The notes: a model not told the origin generated them from the sequence alone. A stretch of DNA of 64,000 nt from Arcticimaribacter sp002477625 (GCA_943846665.1 OX044358.1:1798001-1862000), one strand, 5' to 3'. Positions 55,082-64,000 are shown, counted from the first letter of the stretch. Translations and numbers: made by a program.

Positions 55082-56950
55082 TTAAGACCTTGATCTGCGG
55101 CCAAATCCACCCGGTTTATTGCCCTTTGATCCATAGGTTGGTTTTGATCCAGAATTTGATCTTCGTGGTGATCCACCAGAATCTCCTCCTCTTTTGTCTG
55201 GGTTGTTATCAAAACTTCTTCTTTTGCCACGGTCGTATCCACCGCCGCCAGAACCACCGGAGTTGAATTTCTTTTTATATCCACCGCCGCCTGAACTGTC
55301 GTTTTTATTGTAACTCCTGCGTTTACCGCCACCGCTTCTACCTTTGCGTCCTTTTTCAGAAATCTCTACATTGATGAAACGTCCGTCAATTTTAAAGTCG
55401 GTGAATTTTTCAATAACCTTTTCTTGTAAACTGTTGGGTGTGTTGAAGAAAGAGAAACTCTCCATTACGTCTACATGAAAAATATCATCGGTATCAATTT
55501 CTAAGGTTGCCTTTAAGAAATCTTTGAGTGCCATCCAGTTGTATTCATCGCGTTCCCCAACATTGATAAAGAAACGGGTAGTGTCTTTTCTGTTGTGCTT
55601 TGTTTTATCTGCTGGATTGTCTTCAAACTTGCTGTTGAGGTCTTTAGCCTTCTTGTAGTAGTTGTGAAAACGAGCAAACTCTACAGAAACCAAGCGTTGA
55701 ATAAGTTCTTCTTTGCTTAGGTCTTCTAATTCTGCTTCTACTTTTGGCAAGTAGTTGAAAATTTCTTCGTTTACCTCTGTATTTTTTATTTTTTGAGCTA
55801 AAGAGTATAATTGTGTTTCACAAATTTCCATTCCCGTAGGAATTTTCTTCATTTCAATATTCGCTTGAATTATTTTCTCAATTGCACGAATTTTGCGTGA
55901 TTCACTTTGGGTAACAATGATCATCGACACTCCTTGGTTTCCAGCACGACCCGTTCTTCCACTTCTGTGGGTGTAGGTTTCTATTTCGTCTGGAAGTTGG
56001 TAGTGAATTACGTGGGTAATGTTATCTACATCAATTCCTCGGGCTGCAACATCGGTAGCAACGAGCATTTGGATTTGCTTGTTACGAAACGATTTCATTA
56101 CCATATCCCGTTGGTTTTGGCTTAGGTCACCGTGAAGGGCGCCTGCGCTATAACCGTCTTCGATTAGTTTTTCCGCTACACTCTGGGTGTCTCTTTTTGT
56201 TCTGCAAAATACAACAGAAAAGATATCCGGGTGTGCATCGGCCAAACGTCTTAAAGCGGGGTATCGATCACGACCACTTACTTTATAGTACTCATGACTT
56301 ACATTTTTAGTACCCGCATTTTTAGTACCAACCGTAATTTCTTCCGGATTGTGCATGAATTTTTTTGCAATTACTGATACCTCTTTGGGCATGGTTGCAG
56401 AAAATAACCAGGTACTTTTTTCATCGGGAGTATGCGAAAGGATATCGGTAATATCTTCGAAGAATCCCATATTGAGCATTTCGTCAGCTTCATCTAAAAC
56501 ACAGTATTCAATTTTAGAAACATTGACCAACCTTCTGCGGATCATATCTTGCATACGACCGGGAGTGGCAACTAAAATCTGCGCTCCTTTTTTAACTGCT
56601 CTCGCCTGATCGGTAATGCTTGCGCCGCCATAGATAGCAACAACATTCACACCTTTCATGTGCTTCGCGTAATTTTTTATTTCTTGTGTAATTTGTAAAC
56701 AGAGTTCTCTTGTGGGTGATAGAATCAATCCTTGTGTAGTTCTGCTTTTAGAATCAATTTTTTGAAGCATTGGAAATCCAAATGCTGCTGTTTTACCCGT
56801 TCCAGTTTGAGCCAAAGAAACGATGTCGGTGTCTTTCTCTAGGAGGATTGGAATTGCTTTCTCTTGTACTTCTGATGGAGTTTCAAACCCCATGTCTTTT
56901 ATAGCCTCTAATAACGCATCATTAAGACCAAGTTCTTGGAATGTTTTCAT
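55082..56950 (-). CDS. DEAD-box RNA helicase with DbpA-type domain and Gly/Arg/Ser-rich tail
   Basis: The protein is 622 residues. Q motif FQELGLNDALLEAIKDMGFE, then AQTGTGKTAAFGFPML, PTRELCLQ, VLDEADEML, SATMP, and HRSGRTGRAGNQG of the second RecA domain. A DbpA RNA-binding-like domain lies near residues 465-545 (FINVGERDEYNWMALKDFLK). The last ~75 residues are low-complexity, rich in Gly, Ser, Arg and Lys, a tail that binds RNA non-specifically. The probable role is ribosome assembly or cold-shock RNA remodelling, as in DeaD/CsdA proteins. Confidence 0.94.
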   Translation of the reverse strand: MKTFQELGLNDALLEAIKDMGFETPSEVQEKAIPILLEKDTDIVSLAQTGTGKTAAFGFPMLQKIDSKSRTTQGLILSPTRELCLQITQEIKNYAKHMKGVNVVAIYGGASITDQARAVKKGAQILVATPGRMQDMIRRRLVNVSKIEYCVLDEADEMLNMGFFEDITDILSHTPDEKSTWLFSATMPKEVSVIAKKFMHNPEEITVGTKNAGTKNVSHEYYKVSGRDRYPALRRLADAHPDIFSVVFCRTKRDTQSVAEKLIEDGYSAGALHGDLSQNQRDMVMKSFRNKQIQMLVATDVAARGIDVDNITHVIHYQLPDEIETYTHRSGRTGRAGNQGVSMIIVTQSESRKIRAIEKIIQANIEMKKIPTGMEICETQLYSLAQKIKNTEVNEEIFNYLPKVEAELEDLSKEELIQRLVSVEFARFHNYYKKAKDLNSKFEDNPADKTKHNRKDTTRFFINVGERDEYNWMALKDFLKATLEIDTDDIFHVDVMESFSFFNTPNSLQEKVIEKFTDFKIDGRFINVEISEKGRKGRSGGGKRRSYNKNDSSGGGGYKKKFNSGGSGGGGYDRGKRRSFDNNPDKRGGDSGGSPRRSNSGSKPTYGSKGNKPGGFGRRSRS

Positions 56951-57023
56951 TGCCGCAAAGGTACTGTTAATTATCCACTTAGCTCATCTTAAAGCATTTT
57001 TAATAAGAGGGTCAATAAGCTAA

Positions 57024-57590
57024 TTATAAGCTACTTATAAAAAGGCTAAATGCTTTTGCCCGATGACTGATCTCGTTTTTGACCTCTTTTCCTAATTCCG
57101 CAAAGGTTTTGGAGTACCCTTCTGGGATGAAAATTGGATCATAACCAAAGCCGCCCTCTCCTCGTTTTTCAAAAATTATAGTACCACGTACTTTCCCTTC
57201 ACATTGCAACCTTTTACCATCGATATGAGCTGCAATGATGGTTCTGAATTGTGCAGCAGTATCTTTTTTTTCTGCAAGTTTGGCCCACACTTTTTCAATG
57301 TTTTTTTCATTGCTTTTTTCAACCCCAGCATAACGAGCCGAATAAACACCTGGTGCGCCGTCAAGAGCATCGATTTCCAATCCAGAGTCGTCAGCAAAGC
57401 AATCATACCCATAGTGGTCTTTGATGTAGTCTACCTTGATCTTGGCGTTTTCTTCTAGGGTTATCCCAGTTTCTTCTATGTCTTCCGTGCAATTGATGTC
57501 TGTTAAACTCAAAATCTCAATTCCGGGCGGAACGAGCTCCTGAATTTCTTTAAGTTTGTTGCGGTTGTGGGTTGCAAATACAAGTTTCAT
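57024..57590 (-). CDS. rdgB: Non-canonical purine NTP pyrophosphatase (RdgB/HAM1)
   Basis: The protein is 188 residues. The N-terminal VFATHNRNKLKEIQELVP carries the nucleotide-binding loop. The acidic DDSGLEIDALDGAPGVYSAR and the late GEGGFGYDPIFIPEGYSKTF are diagnostic, followed by KNEISHRAKAF. It hydrolyses dITP, ITP and XTP to monophosphates and so cleans the nucleotide pool. The rlmH gene follows nine bases after it on the same strand. Confidence 0.96.
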   Translation of the reverse strand: MKLVFATHNRNKLKEIQELVPPGIEILSLTDINCTEDIEETGITLEENAKIKVDYIKDHYGYDCFADDSGLEIDALDGAPGVYSARYAGVEKSNEKNIEKVWAKLAEKKDTAAQFRTIIAAHIDGKRLQCEGKVRGTIIFEKRGEGGFGYDPIFIPEGYSKTFAELGKEVKNEISHRAKAFSLFISSL

Positions 57591-57599
57591 AGAATTGTT

Positions 57600-58073
57600 T
57601 TAGCGGTGATGGTAGGGTTCGTTTTTTAAAATGGTATTGGCTCGATACAGTTGTTCAACAAAAAATAGACGGATCATTTGGTGAGAAAAAGTCATTTGTG
57701 AGAGCGCTATTTTTGTGTTGTATTGTTGGTGCAGTGAAGTTGCAAAACCATAAGGCCCACCAATTAAAAAGACAAGACGTTTACAGCCTGAACTCATTTT
57801 TTTATTTAAAAATTCTGAAAATCCAACCGAAGAAAATTCTTTCCCGTTTTCATCTAACAGAATAACTACGTCAAAAGTGCGCAACTGTTTTTCAATCAGA
57901 ACAGCTTCTTTAGCTTTCTGTTGTTCTTGAGAAAGGTTTTTGGCATCTTTGAGGTCGGGGATCACTTGAAGCGAAAACTTTAGGTAGTGTTTCAAACGGC
58001 TTTCGTAATTTGAAATCAACTTTTGTAATTCAGAATCATCTGTTTTGCCAATGCAAATCAATTGTATTTCCAT
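57600..58073 (-). CDS. rlmH: 23S rRNA pseudouridine-1915 N3-methyltransferase
   Basis: The protein is 157 residues, the size of the SPOUT-class RlmH family. The knotted SAM site is FLIGGPYGFA; the C-terminal LSQMTFSHQMIRLFFVEQLY followed by RANTILKNEPYHHR is nearly invariant in the family. It methylates pseudouridine 1915 in helix 69 of 23S rRNA on 70S ribosomes. Nine bases separate it from rdgB. Confidence 0.97.
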   Translation of the reverse strand: MEIQLICIGKTDDSELQKLISNYESRLKHYLKFSLQVIPDLKDAKNLSQEQQKAKEAVLIEKQLRTFDVVILLDENGKEFSSVGFSEFLNKKMSSGCKRLVFLIGGPYGFATSLHQQYNTKIALSQMTFSHQMIRLFFVEQLYRANTILKNEPYHHR

Positions 58074-58203
58074 CTTGCAAAATTACAAAACTCCTGTCGA
58101 GTTTTGATTTTCATGCCCGTTAAAAGCATATCTTTTTTTAAAAAAATCTTCGAAGCCCATAGAAGTTGATTGGGGATTAGTATTTTTGAACTAGAGTTTA
58201 GCT

Positions 58204-59127
58204 ATGAAAGAAAAACTAAAAAAAATTCCGCTCATTGGTCAGCTTATACAAGCTTTGGAATTAATCAAACTTCCAGGAGGGAAAAGCTTTTCCGTTTATG
58301 ACTTAATCGAAATGTACCTTTTGGGTATTATTCGAGGGGCATTTACAGCGCGTGCTGGGAGTATTTCGTTTAGCTTTTTTATGGCACTCTTTCCCTTTTT
58401 ACTATTTGTATTGAATTTAATCCCGTTCATTCCCATCATTAATTTCGATGCTGTTTTACTGGAGTTTATTGAGGCTTTGCTTCCCCGAGAAACACATGTG
58501 TTCTTTTCCTCCATTTTCGAAGACATACAGAGTAAACCCAGAGGAGGGTTATTGTCTTCTGTTTTTATTTTATCTATTTTTCTAACAGCTAATGGAGTGA
58601 ATGCAATCTTTGCTAGTTTTGAGGAATCGTATCATGTGGATTTGACCCGTAACTTTTTTAAGCAATACCTTATTTCGATTGGGGTGAGTATATTGTTGGC
58701 TGTCTTGTTGCTGATCGCTGTAGCGGTATTTATATTTTTTGAATTGTATTTTTTACGAAACATTCAAGATTTAATCCCAAACACCGTCAATTGGGTTCGT
58801 GTAGCTCAAATTTTCTTTTTTGTTGTATTGGCTTATTTTTCAATATCCACCTTATATTTTTTCGGAACAATCGAGGGGAAAGTGACTCGCTTTTTCTCTC
58901 CAGGGGCTTTTATGACCGCCTTATTACTGGTTACAAGCACCTATCTTTTTGGAATCTATGTCGATCGTTTTTCGACTTACAACCAACTGTATGGTTCTAT
59001 TGGAGCTTTACTTTTATTTATGCTTTACACTTGGATTAATTCCATTCTATTGCTTTTGGGTTTTGAACTCAATGCAACTTTGAACAAATTGAACAAGCAA
59101 CCCAAGGACAATACCACAGAAATTTAA
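58204..59127 (+). CDS. YihY/BrkB-family inner-membrane protein
   Basis: The protein is 307 residues with about six transmembrane helices. Family segments: ARAGSISFSFFMALFPFLLF near the N-terminus, the middle NGVNAIFASFEESYHV, and the late YGSIGALLLFMLYTWINSIL with LLLGFELNA. The family was once annotated as ribonuclease BN in error. The true role is unknown, with proposals for transport or envelope function. priA follows after nine bases on the same strand. Confidence 0.92.
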   Translation: MKEKLKKIPLIGQLIQALELIKLPGGKSFSVYDLIEMYLLGIIRGAFTARAGSISFSFFMALFPFLLFVLNLIPFIPIINFDAVLLEFIEALLPRETHVFFSSIFEDIQSKPRGGLLSSVFILSIFLTANGVNAIFASFEESYHVDLTRNFFKQYLISIGVSILLAVLLLIAVAVFIFFELYFLRNIQDLIPNTVNWVRVAQIFFFVVLAYFSISTLYFFGTIEGKVTRFFSPGAFMTALLLVTSTYLFGIYVDRFSTYNQLYGSIGALLLFMLYTWINSILLLLGFELNATLNKLNKQPKDNTTEI

Positions 59128-59136
59128 AACGCGGCT

Positions 59137-61587
59137 ATGCACTTTTTTATTGATGTATTGCTGCCTTTACCCTTACCCAAACCCTTTACTTATTGGGTTA
59201 CAGAAGAAGAATATCAATTTTTAAGACCGGGTTTCCGAGTTGGTGTTCCTTTTGGGAAAAGCAAGATGTATACCGGGATCGTATATCGTAAGCATGAGGT
59301 TGCGCCTCAGACCTACGAACCCAAAACCATTGCCGTAATTTTAGAAGAGTACCCCGTAGTTACCGACCAACAAATACGGTTATGGGAATGGATGGCACAG
59401 TATTATTTATGCTCTATGGGCTCCGTACTAAAGGCAGCACTTCCCTCTGCTTTACTTTTGACCAGCGAAACTCTGATTCGAAAAAATAGAGAAGTCGCTG
59501 TTCTAGAAGATACACTATCCGACGAAGAGTTTTTGATTTATGAAGCCTTGGATGAGAAAACACTTACAGTCGATGAGATTCGTAAAATTGTTGACCGCCA
59601 GCATATTTTTCCTTTAATACAATCGCTGCTTGAAAAAGAAGTAATTGAATCCTATCAAGAATTAAAAGAGAAGTTCAAACCCAAACGGGTTCGTTACGTT
59701 CAAATTGCAGAAGACTATCGAGCAGAAAAAGCTTTGGCAGCTTTATTTGATGTACTGAGCAAAGCGCCTCGTCAGAGTGCACTTGTATTGGGGATTTATA
59801 GTGCGCAATCGGAGCTGGATCAATGGACTAAAGTAGCACCTTTATTGAAGCAAACGGGCTCTTCAAGCGCAGCGCTCAAAACACTCTTGGATAAAGGTTT
59901 TTTAGTAGAATCTTTTTTTGAAGAAGATCGTATTCCCTATGTTGCTTCAACGAAGAAAAGCCAAATTGAATTATCGCCGGCGCAACAAGAAGCCTTTGAA
60001 GCGGTAGAAGAACAATTTAAAAATCAAGACGTAGTCCTTTTAGAGGGGGTAACCTCTTCTGGAAAAACAGAGGTTTATTTTGACTTGATGGAGCAGATAC
60101 TGGAACAAGAAAAACAGGTGCTGTATTTGTTGCCCGAAATTTCTTTAACCTCTCAAATGATCCACCGATTGCAGGACCGATTTGGATCTAAAGTAGTTGT
60201 CTATCATTCTAAATTTTCTATACACGAGCGGGTAGAGGTGTGGAACAACATCATCAACAAACAAGAAAAAGCGCAGATAATCTTAGGCGCTCGATCGTCG
60301 GTCTTCCTTCCGTTTAAGGATTTAGGGCTTATTATTGTGGATGAAGAGCATGAAAGCTCATTCAAACAATTCGATCCAGCTCCACGTTATCACGCTCGAG
60401 ACACTGCAATTGTTTTGGGGAAACTTCAAGGGGCTAAGGTTTTATTGGGTTCTGCCACCCCTGCCATAGAAACTCGTTTTAATGTAGAGCGAAAAAAATA
60501 TGGAACCGCACAGCTTACCACTCGATTTGGTGGGATTTCTATGCCCAGCATCAGCTGTATTGATTTGAAAGAAGCGCATCGTAAAAAGCAGATGAACGGT
60601 TTCTTTTCTCAAGAATTAATTGATGCCATTAAAAAAGTTTTAGCAGAAAAAAAACAAGTGATTTTATTTCAAAACAGGAGGGGCTATGCTCCGGTTATGG
60701 AATGCTTTAGCTGTGGTCATATTCCGCAATGCACCAATTGTGATGTAACACTAACCTATCATCAATACAACCAACAACTGCGCTGCCACTACTGTGGCTA
60801 TCATATTGCAAAACCTACAGCTTGTGGTGCCTGCGGGAGTAATGCGTTGAATGTAAAAGGCATGGGAACCCAGCAGATAGAAGAGCAGGTAAATGAACTC
60901 TTTCCTGAAAATCAAGTAGCTCGGATGGATTGGGATAGTACCCGAGGGAAGCGTTCTTTTGACAACATCATCGAAGCGTTTACCTTAGGCGATGTTCAGA
61001 TTCTTGTAGGAACACAAATGCTAACCAAAGGCCTCGACTTTAAGAACGTTGCTTTGGTTGGGGTTTTGAATGCCGACCCCCTGCTTAATTTCCCAGAATT
61101 TAGAGCCCACGAACGCAGTTTTCAAATGCTCTCCCAGGTAGCGGGTAGATCGGGTCGATCTAAAGAACAAGGGAGCGTCTTGATACAAACGTTTACGCCC
61201 GAGCATCCGGTTTTACTTCAGGTGATTAACAACGATTATATTACGCTCTTTGCAACCCAGCTGAAAGAACGAAGAACCTATCAGTACCCACCCTTTTATA
61301 GACTCATTCGAATTACGCTCAAGGCAAAAGATTATCATCAAGTAGATCAGGCGTCGCAGTGGTTAGTCAATGCTCTGAATATGAGTTTGCAAGGATCAGT
61401 TTTAGGCCCTGTTGACCCTCCAATTGCTCGGGTGCGTAATTTGTACCACAAGCAGTTGTTGGTAAAGTTTGTCGATGATTCTAGTCGCAATAAAGTAAAA
61501 GCAATAGTGGTCTCTTCACTGAAAAGTTTTGAAGCGATTGGTGCTTATCGAAGTATTCGGGTAGCAATAGATGTTGATCCTCAATAG
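59137..61587 (+). CDS. priA: Primosomal replication-restart helicase PriA
   Basis: The protein is 816 residues. An N-terminal 3'-DNA-binding domain (FIDVLLPLPLPKPFTYWV, GFRVGVPFGKSKMYTGIV) is followed by a winged-helix part, then the helicase core: Walker A GVTSSGKTEVYF, DEEHESSFKQ and GSATPAIETR. Zinc-binding cysteines occur in CFSCGHIPQCTNC and CHYCGYH...CGACGS, eight in all. The end has QVAGRSGRSKEQG. It reloads the replicative helicase at stalled forks. Its 3' end overlaps the convergent regulator gene by seven bases. Confidence 0.97.
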   Translation: MHFFIDVLLPLPLPKPFTYWVTEEEYQFLRPGFRVGVPFGKSKMYTGIVYRKHEVAPQTYEPKTIAVILEEYPVVTDQQIRLWEWMAQYYLCSMGSVLKAALPSALLLTSETLIRKNREVAVLEDTLSDEEFLIYEALDEKTLTVDEIRKIVDRQHIFPLIQSLLEKEVIESYQELKEKFKPKRVRYVQIAEDYRAEKALAALFDVLSKAPRQSALVLGIYSAQSELDQWTKVAPLLKQTGSSSAALKTLLDKGFLVESFFEEDRIPYVASTKKSQIELSPAQQEAFEAVEEQFKNQDVVLLEGVTSSGKTEVYFDLMEQILEQEKQVLYLLPEISLTSQMIHRLQDRFGSKVVVYHSKFSIHERVEVWNNIINKQEKAQIILGARSSVFLPFKDLGLIIVDEEHESSFKQFDPAPRYHARDTAIVLGKLQGAKVLLGSATPAIETRFNVERKKYGTAQLTTRFGGISMPSISCIDLKEAHRKKQMNGFFSQELIDAIKKVLAEKKQVILFQNRRGYAPVMECFSCGHIPQCTNCDVTLTYHQYNQQLRCHYCGYHIAKPTACGACGSNALNVKGMGTQQIEEQVNELFPENQVARMDWDSTRGKRSFDNIIEAFTLGDVQILVGTQMLTKGLDFKNVALVGVLNADPLLNFPEFRAHERSFQMLSQVAGRSGRSKEQGSVLIQTFTPEHPVLLQVINNDYITLFATQLKERRTYQYPPFYRLIRITLKAKDYHQVDQASQWLVNALNMSLQGSVLGPVDPPIARVRNLYHKQLLVKFVDDSSRNKVKAIVVSSLKSFEAIGAYRSIRVAIDVDPQ

Positions 61588-62279
61588 CGGCTCGACCAAG
61601 CGGTTTTAAAACCTTCTTTTTTGGCTCTACTCAGCGGGATTGACTTATTTTTTAGAAACACAGTGCTTTGCGAAAAATTGATAACCTCTTCCAGGTTGAC
61701 AATATAGGATTTGTGACATCTAAAAAAGTGTTTTTCTGGAATGCGCTGCTGTATGCCTTTCATTGACGATAAGACGATATACTTTTTTTTAGAAGTAACA
61801 ATCTTCACATAGTCACCCATTGCTTCAATCCATTGGATGGCCGAGAGGGTTATTTTTTCAGTTTTTAAGTTGCATTTGACTTCAATACTTTTTTTAAGTT
61901 CAGGATTAACGGGCTTTATACCTAGTCTTTTCTGTTCTATACGTTCCATAGTCAGTTCAAACCTGCCTAAAGTAAAGGGTTTTGGAAGAAAATCTAGAAT
62001 TCCCAACTCGAACCCCTTGACAGCATGTGTCGATTTTTTAGAAGTAAAAACCACCTGTTTTTGAATTCCGTATTGCTCGATGAATTTAAAGATTTTATCT
62101 TCATTTTCAGAGGGGTCAATTAGTACTAAATCGGTACTTTCGTATTGCAAAAAGTTCTTTAAATCTGTGAAGTTCGAAAACTCTTTGGTGAGGCTTAAAG
62201 AAGAGATTTCTTTCAAACGTTGCCTGACTTGAATACGGGCAACGTCATTGGGATCTAGAAGTAGGTAATTCAGTTTCAT
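61581..62279 (-). CDS. LytTR-type response regulator
   Basis: The protein is 232 residues. The receiver domain has acidic residues at D9/D12, phosphoacceptor D55 in LVLIDPSEN, Thr in VVFTSKK and Lys in LPKPF. From about residue 132 comes a LytTR DNA-binding domain (IEAMGDYVKIVTSKKKYIVL, HFFRCHKSYIVNLEEV). No sensor kinase gene is adjacent, so it is an orphan here; its partner and targets are unknown. Confidence 0.93.
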   Translation of the reverse strand: MKLNYLLLDPNDVARIQVRQRLKEISSLSLTKEFSNFTDLKNFLQYESTDLVLIDPSENEDKIFKFIEQYGIQKQVVFTSKKSTHAVKGFELGILDFLPKPFTLGRFELTMERIEQKRLGIKPVNPELKKSIEVKCNLKTEKITLSAIQWIEAMGDYVKIVTSKKKYIVLSSMKGIQQRIPEKHFFRCHKSYIVNLEEVINFSQSTVFLKNKSIPLSRAKKEGFKTAWSSRY

Positions 62280-62354
62280 GGAGTGTATTCTAACCCAAAG
62301 TTAAAATAATTTAATTGATATGGCCGTTGGAGGTTAAAAAAGACGTTCAAATGT

Positions 62355-62384
62355 TTGGTATACCTAGCTATTTGCTTATTTTTG
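62355..62384 (+). promoter_or_regulatory. Promoter of rpsF-rpsR-rplI operon
   Basis: -33 TTG at 62355-62357 and -7 TATTTTTG at 62377-62384, exactly 19 bases apart, 21 bases before the rpsF ATG. Confidence 0.85.
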
Positions 62385-62405
62385 CACACTTAAAATTATA
62401 TAAAT

Positions 62406-62744
62406 ATGAATCATTACGAAACTGTTTTCATTCTAAATCCCGTTTTATCTGATGAACAGATAAAGGAAACAGTTAAGAAATTTGAAGACCTTTTGACTGG
62501 AAAAGGAGCCAAGTTTGTTAACAAAGAAGACTGGGGGCTAAAGAAATTAGCTTACCCAATTCAAAACAAGAAAAGTGGCTTTTACCACCTTCTCGAATTT
62601 ACTGCACCTGGAGATGCTATTGGACCTCTAGAAGTAGAATTCAGAAGAGATGAGCGTATCATGCGATACCTTACGGTAAGTCTAGACAAGCATGCGATTG
62701 CTTGGGCAGAAAAAAGAGCAAAGAAATCTAAAGCAAAAGCCTAG
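62406..62744 (+). CDS. rpsF: 30S ribosomal protein S6
   Basis: The protein is 112 residues. It begins MNHYETVFILNPVLSDEQIK and contains GAKFVNKEDWGLKKLAYPIQ, KKSGFYHLLEFTA and RDERIMRYLTVSLDKHA, all diagnostic. It ends in a Lys/Ala-rich tail. First gene of the operon; in the ribosome it pairs with S18, encoded five bases downstream. Confidence 0.98.
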   Translation: MNHYETVFILNPVLSDEQIKETVKKFEDLLTGKGAKFVNKEDWGLKKLAYPIQNKKSGFYHLLEFTAPGDAIGPLEVEFRRDERIMRYLTVSLDKHAIAWAEKRAKKSKAKA

Positions 62745-62749
62745 TAGTT

Positions 62750-63046
62750 ATGTCAAAAATTGAAGAACAGTCTAAAGGGAGAAAAGAGGGAGAGATCCGT
62801 TATTTAACTCCATTAAATATTGAAACAAATAACAAAAAGAAATACTGTCGTTTTAAACGATCGGGTATTAAATACATCGATTACAAAGACGGAGATTTCT
62901 TAATCAAATTTGTTAATGAACAAGGGAAGTTACTTCCTCGTCGTTTGACCGGAACTTCTTTGAAATACCAAAGAAAAGTTTCTGTAGCCGTTAAACGTGC
63001 GCGTCATTTAGCTTTAATGCCTTATGTAGGCGATTTATTAAAATAA
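62750..63046 (+). CDS. rpsR: 30S ribosomal protein S18
   Basis: The protein is 98 residues. The conserved core is KKYCRFKRSGIKYIDYKDGD, then LLPRRLTGTSLKYQRKVSVA and VKRARHLALMPYV. The N-terminal ~25 residues are a charged extension common in Bacteroidota. It binds the S6 partner on the 30S platform. Confidence 0.98.
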   Translation: MSKIEEQSKGRKEGEIRYLTPLNIETNNKKKYCRFKRSGIKYIDYKDGDFLIKFVNEQGKLLPRRLTGTSLKYQRKVSVAVKRARHLALMPYVGDLLK

Positions 63047-63058
63047 AAACTTAGATCA

Positions 63059-63505
63059 ATGGAACTTATACTCAGAGAAGATGTACAAAACCTTGGATTT
63101 AAGGATGACATCGTAAAAGTAAAAAATGGATATGGCCGTAACTTCTTAATCCCACACGGGAAAGCTGTTATCGCAACTTCTTCTGCTAGAAAAGTACTTG
63201 CAGAAAATTTAAAACAACGTGCCTTCAAAGAACAAAAGTTAGTTGATGATGCGAATAAGCTTGGAAAAAAACTTCAAGGTTTTGATGTTAAAATCAAATC
63301 TAAAGTTGGAAGTGGTGACAAATTATTTGGTTCTATAGGGAGCCAAGATATTGCGGATGTATTCGAGAAGAATGGTGAAACTATCGAAAAGAAATTCATT
63401 ACGCTTCCAGGTAAAACAATCAAACGTTTAGGGGCTTATGAAGCTACAGTTCGATTACACAGAGCTGTTGTTGTACAAGTTGCTTTTGAAATTATTGCTG
63501 AATAA
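63059..63505 (+). CDS. rplI: 50S ribosomal protein L9
   Basis: The protein is 148 residues. N-terminal domain MELILREDVQNLGFKDDIVK with VKNGYGRNFLIPHGKAVIAT. A connecting helix leads to the C-terminal domain with GSGDKLFGSIGSQDIAD. Last gene of the operon, followed by a terminator. Confidence 0.98.
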   Translation: MELILREDVQNLGFKDDIVKVKNGYGRNFLIPHGKAVIATSSARKVLAENLKQRAFKEQKLVDDANKLGKKLQGFDVKIKSKVGSGDKLFGSIGSQDIADVFEKNGETIEKKFITLPGKTIKRLGAYEATVRLHRAVVVQVAFEIIAE

Positions 63506-63535
63506 GCACAATTTCAATTTGCTCAAAAAAATCAG

Positions 63536-63562
63536 CCCCACTTTTTAAGGTGGGGTTTTTTT
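63536..63562 (+). terminator. Rho-independent terminator of rpsF-rpsR-rplI operon
   Basis: GC-rich stem ccccac pairs with gtgggg, extended by weaker pairs, followed by seven T residues. The DUF6495 start codon begins right after it. Confidence 0.85.
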
Positions 63563-63563
63563 A

Positions 63564-64000
63564 ATGGAATACAAACGACTATCTACCGAACAATTTGAAG
63601 CACTCCATCAGGAGTTCGCTACTTTTTTAGCAGCAAATTCTATTGACAAAAAAGAATGGGATCAGCTCAAGAAACTAAATACTACTCAAGCGGAAAACCT
63701 CTTGGATGGGTTTAGTGATTTGGTCTGGAATGACGTACTCAGTAAAAATCTTTATGTTGAACATCTCAACCCCCAGCATTTATTTTTATTTGAATGTTTA
63801 GACGAGCAAATGAACCTTGTGCTGGTGCAGTCGGAAGATAAAACTCAAGACTTTACAAGCCCAGATGGCTTCAGATGGTTGGAGGCCAATTTGCAATCCG
63901 ATTCGATTAAACTCTTTCAATCTCAAAAAAAATATCAGAACCGAAATCATGATATTTTTGATTTAATACAAAAAGGCGCTCGTATTACGGAAGGGACCTA
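63564..64000 (+). CDS. DUF6495-family protein, 5' part (runs off window)
   Basis: ATG 63564 opens a frame of 145 codons with no stop before the right edge. It begins MEYKRLSTEQFEALHQEFAT and goes on with FLAANSIDKKEWDQLKK and FSDLVWNDVLSK. This matches the small acidic DUF6495 proteins that follow rplI in many Flavobacteriia. No signal peptide; function unknown. The ATG lies directly after the operon terminator, so a separate promoter or read-through must drive it. Confidence 0.8.
   Translation, partial: MEYKRLSTEQFEALHQEFATFLAANSIDKKEWDQLKKLNTTQAENLLDGFSDLVWNDVLSKNLYVEHLNPQHLFLFECLDEQMNLVLVQSEDKTQDFTSPDGFRWLEANLQSDSIKLFQSQKKYQNRNHDIFDLIQKGARITEGT

Noticed and set aside
1..64000. CRISPR arrays, tRNA or rRNA genes, insertion sequences, phage genes
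   Set aside because: I looked for short regular repeats, cloverleaf-like sequences, transposase motifs and phage proteins in gaps and coding regions and saw none. The only large repeats lie inside the adhesin gene.

Overview
The window reads as chromosomal DNA of a marine-type Flavobacteriaceae bacterium (phylum Bacteroidota). The evidence is an AT-rich sequence, a giant adhesin ending in a type IX secretion (T9SS) type B sorting domain next to a PorP/SprF-like gene, TTG-N19-TAnnTTTG promoters, and many genes from families typical of the group (DUF4199, DUF4252, DUF6495, the GlmU-like sugar nucleotidyltransferase, a 949-residue CarB). No phage, insertion sequence, CRISPR array, rRNA or tRNA was seen. 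I cannot name a genus.

Region 1 (1-17169) is the accessory, surface-adhesin part. A SprB-like adhesin enters from the left edge and fills 15 kb. It opens with an 864-bp tandem repeat identical at every base. It continues through cysteine-framed Ig-like modules, a set of roughly 640-bp two-domain repeats, SprB-type repeats, a PKD-like domain and the type B sorting domain. Five related modules of 66-86 residues appear to be nested inside other domains. The stop codon overlaps the start of a PorP/SprF-like gene. Next comes what looks like a second adhesin-PorP pair collapsed to its two ends: a signal peptide plus about 130 adhesin residues, joined out of frame to the last ~65 residues of a PorP protein.

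Region 2 (17166-34391), all on the minus strand, holds an M28 peptidase, a fatty-acid module (acyl-CoA dehydrogenase, MarR regulator, acyl-CoA ligase) with a triple 14-bp operator, purL, an RsmB-type methyltransferase, an ECF sigma / membrane protein / Spy-like triplet, an MsbA-like exporter, a phosphohexomutase with a GT2 glycosyltransferase, and a DUF4199 protein.

Region 3 (34477-45008) has ribosomal protein L31 (type B), the GlmU-like enzyme, an oligopeptide-binding lipoprotein, mtaB, a small GNAT protein, an alpha/beta hydrolase, a lytic transglycosylase, a TPR-like membrane protein, rpmH and carB. Region 4 (45015-50119) is a cobalamin uptake locus: a BtuFCD-like ABC transporter divergent from a TonB-dependent receptor that carries a cobalamin riboswitch.

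Region 5 (50109-64000) is mostly housekeeping: an S41 protease, a DUF4252 protein, purB and a neighbour, a carboxypeptidase-like-domain protein, a DEAD-box helicase, rdgB, rlmH, a YihY/BrkB membrane protein, priA, a LytTR regulator, the rpsF-rpsR-rplI operon, and a DUF6495 gene cut by the right edge. Functional names rest on motif recognition by eye; no database search was run.
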